Notes: generated from the sequence alone by a model not told the origin. DNA of 64,000 nucleotides from Saprospiraceae bacterium (GCA_021299835.1 JAJTER010000001.1:49706-113705), one strand, 5' to 3'. Positions 19,837 through 30,392 are shown, counted from the first letter of the stretch. Numbers and translations are program-made.

Positions 19837-22197
19837 TTATTCTTTAACTGGAATATTTTGTTTTCCTTTCGAATCTTGAATGGTTCGCATCATCTCAATT
19901 CTTCCATTCATTGGAATTCGTGTTTTAACTTCACCACCCCTGAGATTTAATATCAGGAAATCAGTTATTTTCCTATACAAATGCAATCGACTACTTCCCC
20001 CACTAATGCTGTGATTTTTATTCGGATAAAAATAGGTATCAAACTGTTTATCTTCATTAATCAGCACATTAGCCATTTCTGTGGTATGTTGAAAGTGAAC
20101 ATTATCGTCTGCCATACCGTGAATGAGCAAATATTTACCTTTTAATTGATGGACAAAATGAACAGGAGCATTATCATGATACCCTTTGGGGTTTTCTGAC
20201 ACAGTGCGCATATATCTCTCTGTATAAATATTGTCGTACCACTTCCAATGAGTAACAGGGGCAACGGCAACGGCTGCTGAAAATACATCATTTCCCTTTA
20301 GTAAACAAAGGGAGGACATAAATCCTCCGTAACTCCACCCAAAGATTCCTATTCGAGAAGCGTCAACAAAAGAAAGATTTCCTAAATATTTTGCCGCCTC
20401 GATTTGGTCTTCCGTTTCATATTTTCCCAGTTGTAAATAGGTCATTTTTTTAAATGCTGACCCCCTGCCACCGGTTCCCCGATTATCAACACAGGCAACA
20501 ACAAACCCTTTTTGAGCAAGTAATTGAAACCACCAATAGTTTTGGCCTTTCCATTGATCTGTAACTTGCTGACTACCAGGTCCTCCATACACAAACATCA
20601 ATACGGGATATTTCCCCTGTGGATTAAAATTAGCAGGTTTAATCATCCATCCATTTAATTTTACTTTTTCAGACGTTTGAAAATCGAAGAAATCAACAGG
20701 CTGAACTGTAAGAGAAGCTTGAGTAGATCTTAAGGCATCATTCTCTTCCAAGCGCTTTATTTCAGTACCATCGGCAGCATTTATGGAGTAAACGGGTGGG
20801 CGTGAAATACTGGAATGGGTTAAAATAAAAAGGGATTTTGTAGTATTAAACTGAGCACTATTCCACCCTGGCTCCTCGGCAATTTCTTCTAATTTTGAAC
20901 CATCAAGCTTAATGCGACAAATTTGTCTTTCCTTTGGATTATTCAACGCCGCTTGAAAATAAAGCCATCCTGTTTTCTCCTCCATCCCATAAAAATCAGT
21001 GACCTCCCATTGACCTTTGGTGATAGATTTTATCATTTTGCCATCTTTACTATATAGATAAAGATGATTCCAACCGGAGGATTCACTGGTTCGGATAAAT
21101 TGGTCTTTTTCAATTAAGAAGGTGAGATTATCATTGATATCCACATAAGTATCTTCCTTTTCTTCCAATAGAGTAGATAACTTACCCGACACACTTTCCA
21201 TTAGAAACCATGTAAGGTGATTCTGATGTCTGTTTAAGGTTAAAAAACTTAATTGGTCGCTCGTATTTGTCCATTCAATGCGTGGAATATATTCAATAGA
21301 TGGATCAGTAACGGCGAAAGATGTTTTTTTTGTTGAGAGGTTATAAATACCTACGCTAACTTTGGCATTTTCTTCACCAACTTTTGGGTATTTATATGTA
21401 ACATACTCAGGATGAGCTGCTCCATTAAAGTTGGTCATAGTAAATTGAGGTACTTTTGATTCGTCAAATTTAAGGAATGCTAAAAATTTACTGTCCGGCG
21501 ACCATTCAAAAGCTTTCGATAATCCAAATTCTTCCTCATAAACCCAATCGCCCGCTCCATTAATAATATTATTTTTAGACCCATCTGAAGTCACTGAAAT
21601 ACTTGTATGGGTGAATATATCCCATATAAAAAGATTATTTTCAAGTACATAAGCAACCTTGTTTCCATCGGGTGAGAAGGTAGGATAGCTTATTTTTTTT
21701 CCATTTTCTATGCTTTTAAGGAGTTTAGTTTTTCTGTCAAAAAAAAAGACGTTGGCTTTACTTGATCTTCTGTATATAGCTTCCTGATGGACTAGTATTA
21801 ATAGTTTTTGTTCGTCAGCGCTAAATGAATAGTTACTAACGGGCCCATTTAGTATAGATTTATAGGCATCATTTTCTGCGTCAAAAATAGTTTCAATCTC
21901 ATCGCCTGTGAGCAGATGGTAGGAAGTAATCTTGCCCTTTTGGTTCTTTGTAAAATGCTCTCCATTGGCTAAGAAAAAAAATCCGGGTACTGTTTTTGCA
22001 GCAAATTTGTTTTCCTTCCAAATATTCTCCAGATTAAGTTCGTTTCCAGGTGCGTTCATAGTCGTTTGGGCTATTATTGGCATAAAATAGAATATCCACA
22101 GGAGAAATACAAATAAACGCATAGAAGGTTGGATATAGTTATTAAACAATAAAAGGTACTTCAATGTAACACTTTTTGAATAATTGTAGTTTTTCAA
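19837..22197 (-). CDS. Dipeptidyl-peptidase IV family serine peptidase (S9B); mature start probably at MRLFVFLLW
   Basis: GGPGSQQVTDQWKG, VACVDNRGTGGRG, GIFGWSYGGFMSSLCLLK, HGMADDNVHFQHTTEM, YPNKNHSISGG. Confidence 0.93.
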   Translation of the reverse strand: MKNYNYSKSVTLKYLLLFNNYIQPSMRLFVFLLWIFYFMPIIAQTTMNAPGNELNLENIWKENKFAAKTVPGFFFLANGEHFTKNQKGKITSYHLLTGDEIETIFDAENDAYKSILNGPVSNYSFSADEQKLLILVHQEAIYRRSSKANVFFFDRKTKLLKSIENGKKISYPTFSPDGNKVAYVLENNLFIWDIFTHTSISVTSDGSKNNIINGAGDWVYEEEFGLSKAFEWSPDSKFLAFLKFDESKVPQFTMTNFNGAAHPEYVTYKYPKVGEENAKVSVGIYNLSTKKTSFAVTDPSIEYIPRIEWTNTSDQLSFLTLNRHQNHLTWFLMESVSGKLSTLLEEKEDTYVDINDNLTFLIEKDQFIRTSESSGWNHLYLYSKDGKMIKSITKGQWEVTDFYGMEEKTGWLYFQAALNNPKERQICRIKLDGSKLEEIAEEPGWNSAQFNTTKSLFILTHSSISRPPVYSINAADGTEIKRLEENDALRSTQASLTVQPVDFFDFQTSEKVKLNGWMIKPANFNPQGKYPVLMFVYGGPGSQQVTDQWKGQNYWWFQLLAQKGFVVACVDNRGTGGRGSAFKKMTYLQLGKYETEDQIEAAKYLGNLSFVDASRIGIFGWSYGGFMSSLCLLKGNDVFSAAVAVAPVTHWKWYDNIYTERYMRTVSENPKGYHDNAPVHFVHQLKGKYLLIHGMADDNVHFQHTTEMANVLINEDKQFDTYFYPNKNHSISGGSSRLHLYRKITDFLILNLRGGEVKTRIPMNGRIEMMRTIQDSKGKQNIPVKE

Positions 22198-22209
22198 AAG
22201 GCAATTAAA

Positions 22210-23691
22210 TCATTGCTTCAACAATGATTCTAAAAGTAAGTCTATTTCTTGCGCCTTTTTCTTTTTCTCTCTTTGAACGGGTGGTGCCGCTCTTTCTTTA
22301 CAATCACTAATAGGACACCTTTCACAGGTAGTATGAACTTGTTTTTGGACTATTTTATCACTGTTTAAAAAAGCTATTTTTTCGTTTAGTTTATCATCTA
22401 ATAAAATACCCAAAGTTAAGCTAACTTTTGCCCCAGGTCTCGGATAGTTTAATCTGGAATGAGTTAAACAAAGATAAGATTCTCTGTTTTCCTGAAAACG
22501 TGAAATTTCTGCATGCATCATAGATTCTTCCTTGTTTTCATCATTTAAAATGGAAGAGACTGCAATCCACCTTCTACAGTAATGTTCAGCAAGATTGTTT
22601 CCGTGAGGTTGATGTTTTTTATTCAAATGCAATTCCCTGTCAACCTTCAGCGATTCCTCTCCAGGGTGATAGACAAAGCGCATAAAAAAAATATCCTTCA
22701 AGCCGAAAAATTGAGGTAGTATATTGGTCATCCGATGAAAGAACATTTCCGGGGTAACCATTGATTTATCCATTAATTGAGAAAAATGGTGAGGATTCCA
22801 AGCTTTTTGATTGAAAATGCGCTGGATTTCACTAATAAATGGATCTTTTGGTAAATGTAGGGCTACAGAAAAGTAAATGGCTTTAGAATGATTTAGCACC
22901 TCTTCAAATACTTTTCCCTGGGAAATGGATGAAGTGTAGGCTCTCTCTTTTAAATGTAAGAAATTAAACGCCAGTTCTTTACCAAATGAGAAGGATCGTT
23001 GCATGCCATTTAAACTCCCTTTGAGAAGAAGCTGTTTTGATTTTGGTAAAAACAAATAGTATAAATGGTTTAAATTTTCATATTTGTCCAAACCCTTATA
23101 GTCAATATTATAATCAAACGATTCTGATAATATATCTGCCAGTAGTTTATCGGAAATGGGTCTCTTATTTGGCACGTCAAATGCTGTAATGAATTGTTCT
23201 GCCGCAGATTCTATCTCCTCAAAATAATTTTGATGCATTTCGAGAAATGATCTCAAAGCGGCAAAATAAAAGTTTTCCTGCCTTACCGCATAGTTCCTGG
23301 AAAGTTCTAACAGCGTAGATATTAGTGCGCCAACCCGAGTAGGTGCCTGAGCAATGATTTCCACTACTTTTGACAGGTCAATACCAAATAAATCTAAGGG
23401 CAATTCATTTAAAAAATTGGAATCCAATAATTCGATAATAGTATCCAGACCGTCTTCTGTATTGAAAGTTACCAATCTTTCAGGTGATTGACCCAAAGCA
23501 GAGGCCAGAGACTGTAATTTGTCAGCTTTGGGAAATTTTTTGCCTTTCTCAATTTCATTCAAATAAGAAACTGAAAGGCCAGTTTGATTCGATAATTCTA
23601 AAAAAGAATATCCCAGCGCCTGTCGAAGTTGCTTAACTTTAAGACCAAATAGAATCCGGTTTGGAATATGTTTGTTATTCATAATCCACAA
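22210..23691 (-). CDS. XRE-family regulator with C-terminal four-Cys region (RamB/ScfR-like, DUF2083-type)
   Basis: N-term HTH KQLRQALGYSFLELSNQTGLSVSYLNEIEKGKKFPKADKLQSLASALG; C-term CERCPISDCKERAAPP. Confidence 0.75.
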   Translation of the reverse strand: MWIMNNKHIPNRILFGLKVKQLRQALGYSFLELSNQTGLSVSYLNEIEKGKKFPKADKLQSLASALGQSPERLVTFNTEDGLDTIIELLDSNFLNELPLDLFGIDLSKVVEIIAQAPTRVGALISTLLELSRNYAVRQENFYFAALRSFLEMHQNYFEEIESAAEQFITAFDVPNKRPISDKLLADILSESFDYNIDYKGLDKYENLNHLYYLFLPKSKQLLLKGSLNGMQRSFSFGKELAFNFLHLKERAYTSSISQGKVFEEVLNHSKAIYFSVALHLPKDPFISEIQRIFNQKAWNPHHFSQLMDKSMVTPEMFFHRMTNILPQFFGLKDIFFMRFVYHPGEESLKVDRELHLNKKHQPHGNNLAEHYCRRWIAVSSILNDENKEESMMHAEISRFQENRESYLCLTHSRLNYPRPGAKVSLTLGILLDDKLNEKIAFLNSDKIVQKQVHTTCERCPISDCKERAAPPVQREKKKKAQEIDLLLESLLKQ

Positions 23692-23723
23692 ATTAACGAA
23701 TTCTTTTTGATAAAAGGTACAAT

Positions 23724-23757
23724 AAAAAAGGATGTCACCTTAAAGATGACATCCTCT
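23724..23757 (-). terminator. Putative terminator downstream of the AraC-type gene
   Basis: Minus strand: AGGATGTCA-TCTTTAAGG-TGACATCCT followed by TTTTTT; 9-bp perfect stem. Confidence 0.75.
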
Positions 23758-23857
23758 AACTTGGAGTAATTATAATGTTACAAATAAAAACAAAATTATT
23801 GGTAAATCGGCAGAGTAAATAGTCAAAATAAGAAAACATGATAATCAAATCAGGAAT

Positions 23858-25486
23858 TTAAGACATTTCTTTACTAAGGCTGACGTAATACGCAGGCGTT
23901 AATCCAGTTGTTTGTTTGAAAACCCTGATGAATGAGGATGCGTTTCCAAATCCACAGACCATAGCAATGTCTTGAATACTACTATTCCTGTTTGGTTCTA
24001 GTAATAATTTTTTTGCCTCTTGAACTCTCAATGTATTGATATAGTGATTGAAGTTCATTCTTGCATATTTATTTACAGACAAGGAAATGTATTTGTCATT
24101 TGTACCCAATGCGGTACTTACATCTGAAATAGTTATGCTTGGCTTAAGATAAAATTTTTCACTTTCCATGAGTTGTTGAATCTCAGTAAACAACAAATAA
24201 AGTTTTTGGTCATTACCATCAATATCTGAGACTATTTTGTCATGAATTGGTTTGTCTTGCGGGGTGTGATTAAGCTGAAATATTTTTCTGTAGCTTGCAC
24301 GTAGTTTTAAATAAAAAACGATCCCTAGGACTAATAGGATTATAAATATTATAGTTAGTATGGTAAATAGAATAATGGTCCGGTTTTTATTCTTATTTGC
24401 TTTTGCCAGTTTTTTTAGAGATTTGGTTAATTCATCTTTTTCGTATATGATAGACCATTGTTCGTAATCGGATGTAAAGTTATCCGTCATTACTTTTACA
24501 TTCTCTTCATCATATTTTTTTAAAGATTTTTCAAACTCGGGGAGATTCCCTTCATAAGCATTTAACTTTACTTTTAAGGCTAGGAAATGGGTGTATTTCT
24601 CTGGATTTGGATATTTGAGCAGATTGTTTTCCGTCTCTTTTAAAAGCCCTTTGGCAGTTGCCAGGTCCTTTTTCTTAATATACAATTCAATGCCGTTATT
24701 TAAAACATAAGCATTGAACCCGTAGGTTTCAAATCTGCTACTTAAATTTTTAGCTTGGATAAAATAATATTCAGCTTCAGCATATCTTTCCAGGGCAGTG
24801 TAATTATCGGTTAAATTGGAATATATTTTAATAATGTTAGAAGTATCCCTTATAGTTTCAAATAAAACTTTACCTTTTAATAATTCTTCAATTGCTTTTT
24901 CTTTGTCAAACAGATTGTAGAAAACAGAAGCATTTAAGAAAGTCAGGCCTAAGTTAGATGTATCCTTAATGTTAAAAAAATAGTTTTGGGCCGTTTTATT
25001 TAGTCGCAGGGCATTTTTGTAATCTCCTACTTTTGACTTTAACATGGCAATATTTATCCATGTTTGTGCTATGCCAAAGGAGTCTTTTCTACCCTCTGCT
25101 ATTTTCAAAGACTTGTGGTAGGCTATTTGGGCGTCATCGAATTTACCGACTATCTCGTAATTAACACCCAGATTATTAAGGCATTTCTCTGAAAAAGCTA
25201 TGTTTTCCTTTGCATAGGCTTGTTTTAAGGCGTTTTGGAAGTATTTTGCAGAAACTATGTTTCGATCTTGATAATAAAAGATGAGTCCAAGGGCATAACT
25301 TGATTTTGCTATGGAACTATCCACATTATTTTTCAGGGCATCTTCCAATAATATATCAGCCAAACGCCTGGCTTTTTCCAAATCAGAAGGTATAAAGCTC
25401 ATGATTTCCTTCAGCGTAGGAGGTTTTTGACCTATATTTAAATTAGGTAGAAGAAAACAAAGTAAGAAAAAGATCTTTTTTAACAT
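23858..25486 (-). CDS. Transmembrane TPR/AraC-family transcriptional regulator
   Basis: TPR-like repeats, one TM helix (RTIILFTILTIIFIILLVLGIVFYLK), C-term AraC HTH (SSIQDIAMVCGFGNASSFIRVFKQTTGLTPAYYVSL). Track ORF begins at 25579; a start near MLKKIFFLLCFLL is likely. Confidence 0.8.
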   Translation of the reverse strand: MLKKIFFLLCFLLPNLNIGQKPPTLKEIMSFIPSDLEKARRLADILLEDALKNNVDSSIAKSSYALGLIFYYQDRNIVSAKYFQNALKQAYAKENIAFSEKCLNNLGVNYEIVGKFDDAQIAYHKSLKIAEGRKDSFGIAQTWINIAMLKSKVGDYKNALRLNKTAQNYFFNIKDTSNLGLTFLNASVFYNLFDKEKAIEELLKGKVLFETIRDTSNIIKIYSNLTDNYTALERYAEAEYYFIQAKNLSSRFETYGFNAYVLNNGIELYIKKKDLATAKGLLKETENNLLKYPNPEKYTHFLALKVKLNAYEGNLPEFEKSLKKYDEENVKVMTDNFTSDYEQWSIIYEKDELTKSLKKLAKANKNKNRTIILFTILTIIFIILLVLGIVFYLKLRASYRKIFQLNHTPQDKPIHDKIVSDIDGNDQKLYLLFTEIQQLMESEKFYLKPSITISDVSTALGTNDKYISLSVNKYARMNFNHYINTLRVQEAKKLLLEPNRNSSIQDIAMVCGFGNASSFIRVFKQTTGLTPAYYVSLSKEMS

Positions 25487-25520
25487 GAAAAATGGTTTGA
25501 TAATAGGTCTCAATCTCATA

Positions 25521-26513
25521 TCATAGGGTTCCCGCATGTTCTCTATAAATAACAGCCAATAACAATTGACCCACCGCACGCAAAGTATTACGATCTATTT
25601 TATCCAGGGTATCTTCAGGTGTGTGCCAGTGGGCTACGAAACCTGTTTGAGTGTCGATAGGCCTGTTTATAATGTCAATCGTTGGAATCTGAGCCAGCGT
25701 ATTTAAAAAATAATGATCATCGGTGATAGCTCCAACCTGGTCATTGACAAAATAGTTTCCATAGCCCATAGCCTGGCCCAGTGTCCATACTTTTTCGACT
25801 ACATTTCCTGCAAATTGCACTGATATTTCCTCTTTTGCAAATCTTGCTCCCGAGGCACCCACCATATCCAGGAGGATACCATAATCAGGTTTGGCATTGG
25901 CCGGATAAATTAAATTTCTTGAAAAATATTGACTGCCCAGACACCAGTATTCTGATGCTCCACCATTGCTATCTCCATAATCTTCTAAGTCGAAAAACAC
26001 CAGATCAACGCCAAAATCTACCGGATTAAGTTGTAATTGTCTGGCAATCTCCAATAGTACACCAACCCCGCTGGCCCCGTCATCAGCGCCTAAAACGGGC
26101 CTTTTTTTATCCCCAATGGTAAGGGGTGAATCGGTAAATGGTCTTGAATCCCAATGTGCACATAATAATATTCTTCTTTGAGCTGAAGGGTTAATTTTAC
26201 CGATGATATTATTACCGTTCAATATTTTACCATCAAATGATTTAGCAGTAAATTTTTGCTCAATGACATCAGCCCCGAAGGATTTAAGGGAAGAGGAAAG
26301 ATAGTTCTGGCAAGCAATATGTGCCGGGGAATTGGGAATCCTGGGTCCAAAAGCTACCTGTTGGGCAACATATTTAAAGGCGGAATCTCTCTCAAATCTA
26401 GGCACTTTAATAGTAACTTCCTTTTCCTCTACCTTATTTTTGGCATCAGACTGACAACTTTGAAGGGCCGAAAAAAAGAACAACCCAAGGATGAAAAGAA
26501 TTCTAATATTCAT
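25521..26513 (-). CDS. M28-family metallopeptidase / glutaminyl-peptide cyclotransferase-like lipoprotein
   Basis: Lipobox FSALQSC; AHWDSRPFTDSP, GADDGASGVGVLLEIARQL, DLVFFDLEDYGDS, HWHTPEDTLDKID. Confidence 0.85.
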   Translation of the reverse strand: MNIRILFILGLFFFSALQSCQSDAKNKVEEKEVTIKVPRFERDSAFKYVAQQVAFGPRIPNSPAHIACQNYLSSSLKSFGADVIEQKFTAKSFDGKILNGNNIIGKINPSAQRRILLCAHWDSRPFTDSPLTIGDKKRPVLGADDGASGVGVLLEIARQLQLNPVDFGVDLVFFDLEDYGDSNGGASEYWCLGSQYFSRNLIYPANAKPDYGILLDMVGASGARFAKEEISVQFAGNVVEKVWTLGQAMGYGNYFVNDQVGAITDDHYFLNTLAQIPTIDIINRPIDTQTGFVAHWHTPEDTLDKIDRNTLRAVGQLLLAVIYREHAGTL

Positions 26514-26548
26514 AAGAATGAATTAAAAATGAATAAAAAATTTTCTAA

Positions 26549-27601
26549 TTAAGACGAGAAATGTGTCCAACCCTGAGCCGTAATGGCATGTCTGTTTCCA
26601 CCTTTCGTATGCAACGTTACGCCGTCTTCCGCCGGGACTATTTCCCCGATAATAAAAATATCAGTTAAAAACTTTATTTTATCAATATCTTCAGGCTTCA
26701 CGGTAAATAATAGCTCATAATCTTCCCCCCCACTCAAAGCGCAGGTAATGGGGTCAAGTCCAAATTGAATGGCTTGCAATTCAGTATCAATTAACAAGGG
26801 AACCCCTTCTTCTTCAATAAATGCACCTACGTTTGATTGTTTGCATAAATGAAAAACCTCTGAGGCAAGACCATCAGAAATATCCATCATAGATGTAGGA
26901 ATAATATTGTTTTTGTCAAATAAATCAATAATATCAACTCTTGCTTCTGGTTTTAACTGTCTGCCAATGAGATAATTATTTTCACCAAAATCTGGCTGAA
27001 TTTCTGGGTTATCCAAGAATAATCTTTTTTCCCTTTCAAGCAATTGTAAACCTAAATAGGCCGCACCTAAGTCTCCGGAAACACAGATCAGATCACCAAC
27101 TTTCGCCCCATTTCTGTAAACCAGTTTTTCCTGAAGTCCTTGGCCTACCGCAGTAATACTTAGTACTAATCCTCTGGGTGAAGAAGTGGTGTCGCCTCCA
27201 GCCAGATCCACACCATACCTTTCACATGCTTTTTTAATTCCCCAGTATAACTCTTCAACGGCTTCTACGGAGAAGCGATTGGAAATACCAATGCTGACGA
27301 AAATCTGTTTTGGTATTGCATTCATTGCATAAATATCAGATAAATTCACAACAACTGCCTTATAACCAAGATGTTTAAGAGGATGATACATTAAATCGAA
27401 ATGTATGCCTTCGATAAGCATATCAGTGCTTACCACTGTTTTAAATCCTTCATTGTCAATGACGGCCGCATCATCGCCGATACCTTTAAGGGTAGATTTA
27501 TTTACAACAGAAAATGGTTTAACTACTTTGTCAATGAGACCAAATTCCCCAATAGTATGTATCTCCGTTCTCGTTGTTTCTTTATTATCTGAGGTGTTCA
27601 T
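26549..27601 (-). CDS. thiL: Thiamine-monophosphate kinase
   Basis: GEFGLIDKV, GIGDDAAVI, STDMLIEGIHFDL, HLGYKAVVVNLSDIYAMNAIPKQIFVSIGI, GGDTTSS, MMDISDGLASEVFHLC, GGEDYELLFTV. Likely start MNTSDNKETTRTEIHT. Confidence 0.93.
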   Translation of the reverse strand: MNTSDNKETTRTEIHTIGEFGLIDKVVKPFSVVNKSTLKGIGDDAAVIDNEGFKTVVSTDMLIEGIHFDLMYHPLKHLGYKAVVVNLSDIYAMNAIPKQIFVSIGISNRFSVEAVEELYWGIKKACERYGVDLAGGDTTSSPRGLVLSITAVGQGLQEKLVYRNGAKVGDLICVSGDLGAAYLGLQLLEREKRLFLDNPEIQPDFGENNYLIGRQLKPEARVDIIDLFDKNNIIPTSMMDISDGLASEVFHLCKQSNVGAFIEEEGVPLLIDTELQAIQFGLDPITCALSGGEDYELLFTVKPEDIDKIKFLTDIFIIGEIVPAEDGVTLHTKGGNRHAITAQGWTHFSS

Positions 27602-27605
27602 TCCT

Positions 27606-29108
27606 TTAGTTTTTGTTTTTATCGATAAATAAATCTGACTTGTAATACATCCATAAATTTGGAATGGATGGGCCCAGGCAGTTGCTTTTCTCAAATGAGG
27701 GTAACTTTAAGCCACATGCCTGTACTAAATCATAAGAAAGAGATTTCATCTGACATTGATTGTCTTCTAAATACAATAATTTTCCTGATGTTGTTTCAGT
27801 CAGGCATTCATAATCTGCAAATGCAGCCGCATGGCTTACTGTATTTTGTAAAAAAGAAAGCACGTGAACGTTGATGTTTTTATCAGACAGAATTTTCGCC
27901 GACGTGCATATATCTTGCGGAGGATATGGACAGGTATTAGCTCCGTCACTAATAACAATCAATGACTTACGTGAATTTGAATGTGTAGAAAATAAATCGG
28001 GTGAAAGAGCCAGCATTTTAGCTAATGGCGTACTCCCTTCTGGTAAAATACTGGAAATGGTGTTTTGAATATCTTTTATTGAGGTTGTTCCCACCTTTTT
28101 CCAGACTGTTTGTGGTGTATGGCAGTCGCCTCCAATACTACCAATACCAACCTGCTTATCCGTATTTAAAATACCTAAAATCCGGTTGGTGAGCCATTGT
28201 GCCGTTCGAAATCGGTCTAAACCGCTGCAAGTCACTTTTTCAGTTATCATTGACCCGGAAATATCTAATAAAAAAACTACTTCGTCGTTCGGCTGAATAG
28301 CTAATTTATTTAGCAGCGCGGCTTCCCAATCAGCTGAAATTTGATCTACATTTAATGCTGGTTTTTTAACGATTGGGGCCGAAAAATCTAAACATAAGGT
28401 GTCATTTAACAGGCTAAAGTTGTGTTGCGCATATATATTAGACGGATCAGCAAATAATGATTTTTGAAAATAAGAGGCTGACCTAAACAAACTGACAGGG
28501 AAGATATGCCCATGTAATTTCTTTTCATTGGATTTATCAAGATTCATCCCCTGATTGGCAAAAATCGAAAAACCGATGGCATTGTGTATTATACTCACCA
28601 TCGTTTTCTCTCCCATTAATTCAAAGTTTTTTTGCGCAGTTTTAAGAGATATCTGCGCTTCATCAAAGCGGGTATTGTAAATCTGAATCATTCCTTTGAA
28701 AAAACTGATTAATGCTTTTTTCTCTTGTACGTCAGATTCATTTCCTTTGATTAATTCATTGGATTTTCGCAATAGCTCTTCCGCTTCTTTTAATTTGTTT
28801 AATTTCCCCTGCGTCAGTGAATACGATAAACAGAATGAAAAATTAGTAGGAATATTAGCGTGAGCTGAATGAAAATACTGATTTGCCAGGGGAATGTTAC
28901 CTTCTTTGAAATGACTTACTCCAGTAAAATAGTCTTGAAAAGCTTTCGTGGGATTACCTTTTATCGGCGAAACAGGCGGATTTATCCATCCGGTCAACAT
29001 GATTACGAGCAATATTCTGAAACCAATAAACATCAGATAAAAAATGTAATTAAGGAACAAAGCGTAAGGCAATAAACTGAGCGATGATACCAATAATAAA
29101 ACCGCCAT
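27606..29108 (-). CDS. TPR and von Willebrand factor A domain protein
   Basis: VVFLLDISGSMITEK (MIDAS), SLIVISDGANTCPYPPQDIC; N-terminal TM and TPR-like region. Confidence 0.7.
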   Translation of the reverse strand: MAVLLLVSSLSLLPYALFLNYIFYLMFIGFRILLVIMLTGWINPPVSPIKGNPTKAFQDYFTGVSHFKEGNIPLANQYFHSAHANIPTNFSFCLSYSLTQGKLNKLKEAEELLRKSNELIKGNESDVQEKKALISFFKGMIQIYNTRFDEAQISLKTAQKNFELMGEKTMVSIIHNAIGFSIFANQGMNLDKSNEKKLHGHIFPVSLFRSASYFQKSLFADPSNIYAQHNFSLLNDTLCLDFSAPIVKKPALNVDQISADWEAALLNKLAIQPNDEVVFLLDISGSMITEKVTCSGLDRFRTAQWLTNRILGILNTDKQVGIGSIGGDCHTPQTVWKKVGTTSIKDIQNTISSILPEGSTPLAKMLALSPDLFSTHSNSRKSLIVISDGANTCPYPPQDICTSAKILSDKNINVHVLSFLQNTVSHAAAFADYECLTETTSGKLLYLEDNQCQMKSLSYDLVQACGLKLPSFEKSNCLGPSIPNLWMYYKSDLFIDKNKN

Positions 29109-29718
29109 ACACCTGCATGGGTTGGTGCGCTTTTAAATATAACCGACTGCTGCCAACTAAGCCTGCCAAGAGGATAAAAAATAAAAAAATCAGCGGAAGG
29201 GGTATCAAATAAATGGCGTCATTCCGTCCTTGAAATAATAGTTCGGCCTCTTTGTGTTGAAAAAGAAAAACCAGAATAAATCCTAAAATACCGCCAATGC
29301 CCACGGTATGCGCACTGATTTTATCAAAGATATTGATGAAAAATGCAAGGAATAAACCAATGGATGCGCCTAAAATAGCTCTGCTAAAGGAAGGGGGTAT
29401 GTCTGGATTGTCTAATAAATTTCTAAACATCCAAAGGTAGAAAATGCCGGATATTATATATGGTGCAATTCTGTCTTCTTTTTCAGGTAGCTCAATTGAT
29501 TTTGCAAGACCTATAAAGGTTAGCATTAAAACAGCAAAAGCGGGGATAAAAAAAGTAGTTAAAAATATTCTTATAAATAGAATAATTGCTCCGGGATCTG
29601 ACCATTTGGTGAATCCAAAGTCAAAAGGATTAATAAGAAGCAACAATATATAAATATAAGTGATGGCCAATAAAGGATGGGTTATCCACGATATAAAGCT
29701 TGCGGAAGTACGAAGCAT
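29050..29718 (-). CDS. Polytopic membrane protein, possibly PAP2-like
   Basis: Multiple TM segments; C-term LAGLVGSSRLYLKAHQPMQVYGGFIIGIIAQF resembles the PAP2 C-terminal motif region. Confidence 0.5.
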   Translation of the reverse strand: MLRTSASFISWITHPLLAITYIYILLLLINPFDFGFTKWSDPGAIILFIRIFLTTFFIPAFAVLMLTFIGLAKSIELPEKEDRIAPYIISGIFYLWMFRNLLDNPDIPPSFSRAILGASIGLFLAFFINIFDKISAHTVGIGGILGFILVFLFQHKEAELLFQGRNDAIYLIPLPLIFLFFILLAGLVGSSRLYLKAHQPMQVYGGFIIGIIAQFIALRFVP

Positions 29719-29840
29719 CTTTTTTTTAGCTAAATATAAGGTTTGTAGTGGAATAAATACAACCTTATACTAAATTCATTACATCTTTAGAATAAATGTA
29801 CCTTATATTAGCGTTATAATTGAATTAATTGAACAACTAA

Positions 29841-30392
29841 ATGTATAACATGAGAACGACCCTTCGGCTAGCTAATGGTTTCGTCCAAAAAGGGATGATA
29901 GCCACTTTGTTCTTTCTTTTCTTTGCCGTTTTTACTCACGCACAACGTGTAGCTTGTGTTGATATGAGTAAAATACTGGAAAATTTAGGTGACTATAAAG
30001 CCGCACAACTTGAATTAGATGAAATGAGCGCGCGCTGGAAACAAGAAATTGCCCAGGAATACGACAAAATTAAGGCAATTTATAACAGGTATCAGTCGGA
30101 ACAAGTTTTATTAAGTGATGATCAAAGAAAATCGAGAGAAGACGAAATCATGACGAGAGAAAAAGAAGTGAGAGATTTACAAAATTCAAGGTTTGGTCCT
30201 GATGGTCAACTGTTTAAACGAAGGCAAGAACTCGTCCGTCCAATTCAGGACAGGGTCTATGCCGTCATTGAAACTTATGCAACAGAGAGAGGATTCGATT
30301 TTATTTTTGATAAAGCGAGCGCGTCCGGAATTATCTTTTCAACGCCAGCTTTTGATAAAACAGAGGATATTAAACGTATTTTGGGGAAATAA
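29841..30392 (+). CDS. OmpH/Skp-family periplasmic chaperone (copy 1)
   Basis: Signal peptide; VACVDMSKILENLGDYKAAQLELDEMSARWKQEI...PIQDRVYAVIETYATERGFDFIFDKAS. Confidence 0.85.
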   Translation: MYNMRTTLRLANGFVQKGMIATLFFLFFAVFTHAQRVACVDMSKILENLGDYKAAQLELDEMSARWKQEIAQEYDKIKAIYNRYQSEQVLLSDDQRKSREDEIMTREKEVRDLQNSRFGPDGQLFKRRQELVRPIQDRVYAVIETYATERGFDFIFDKASASGIIFSTPAFDKTEDIKRILGK

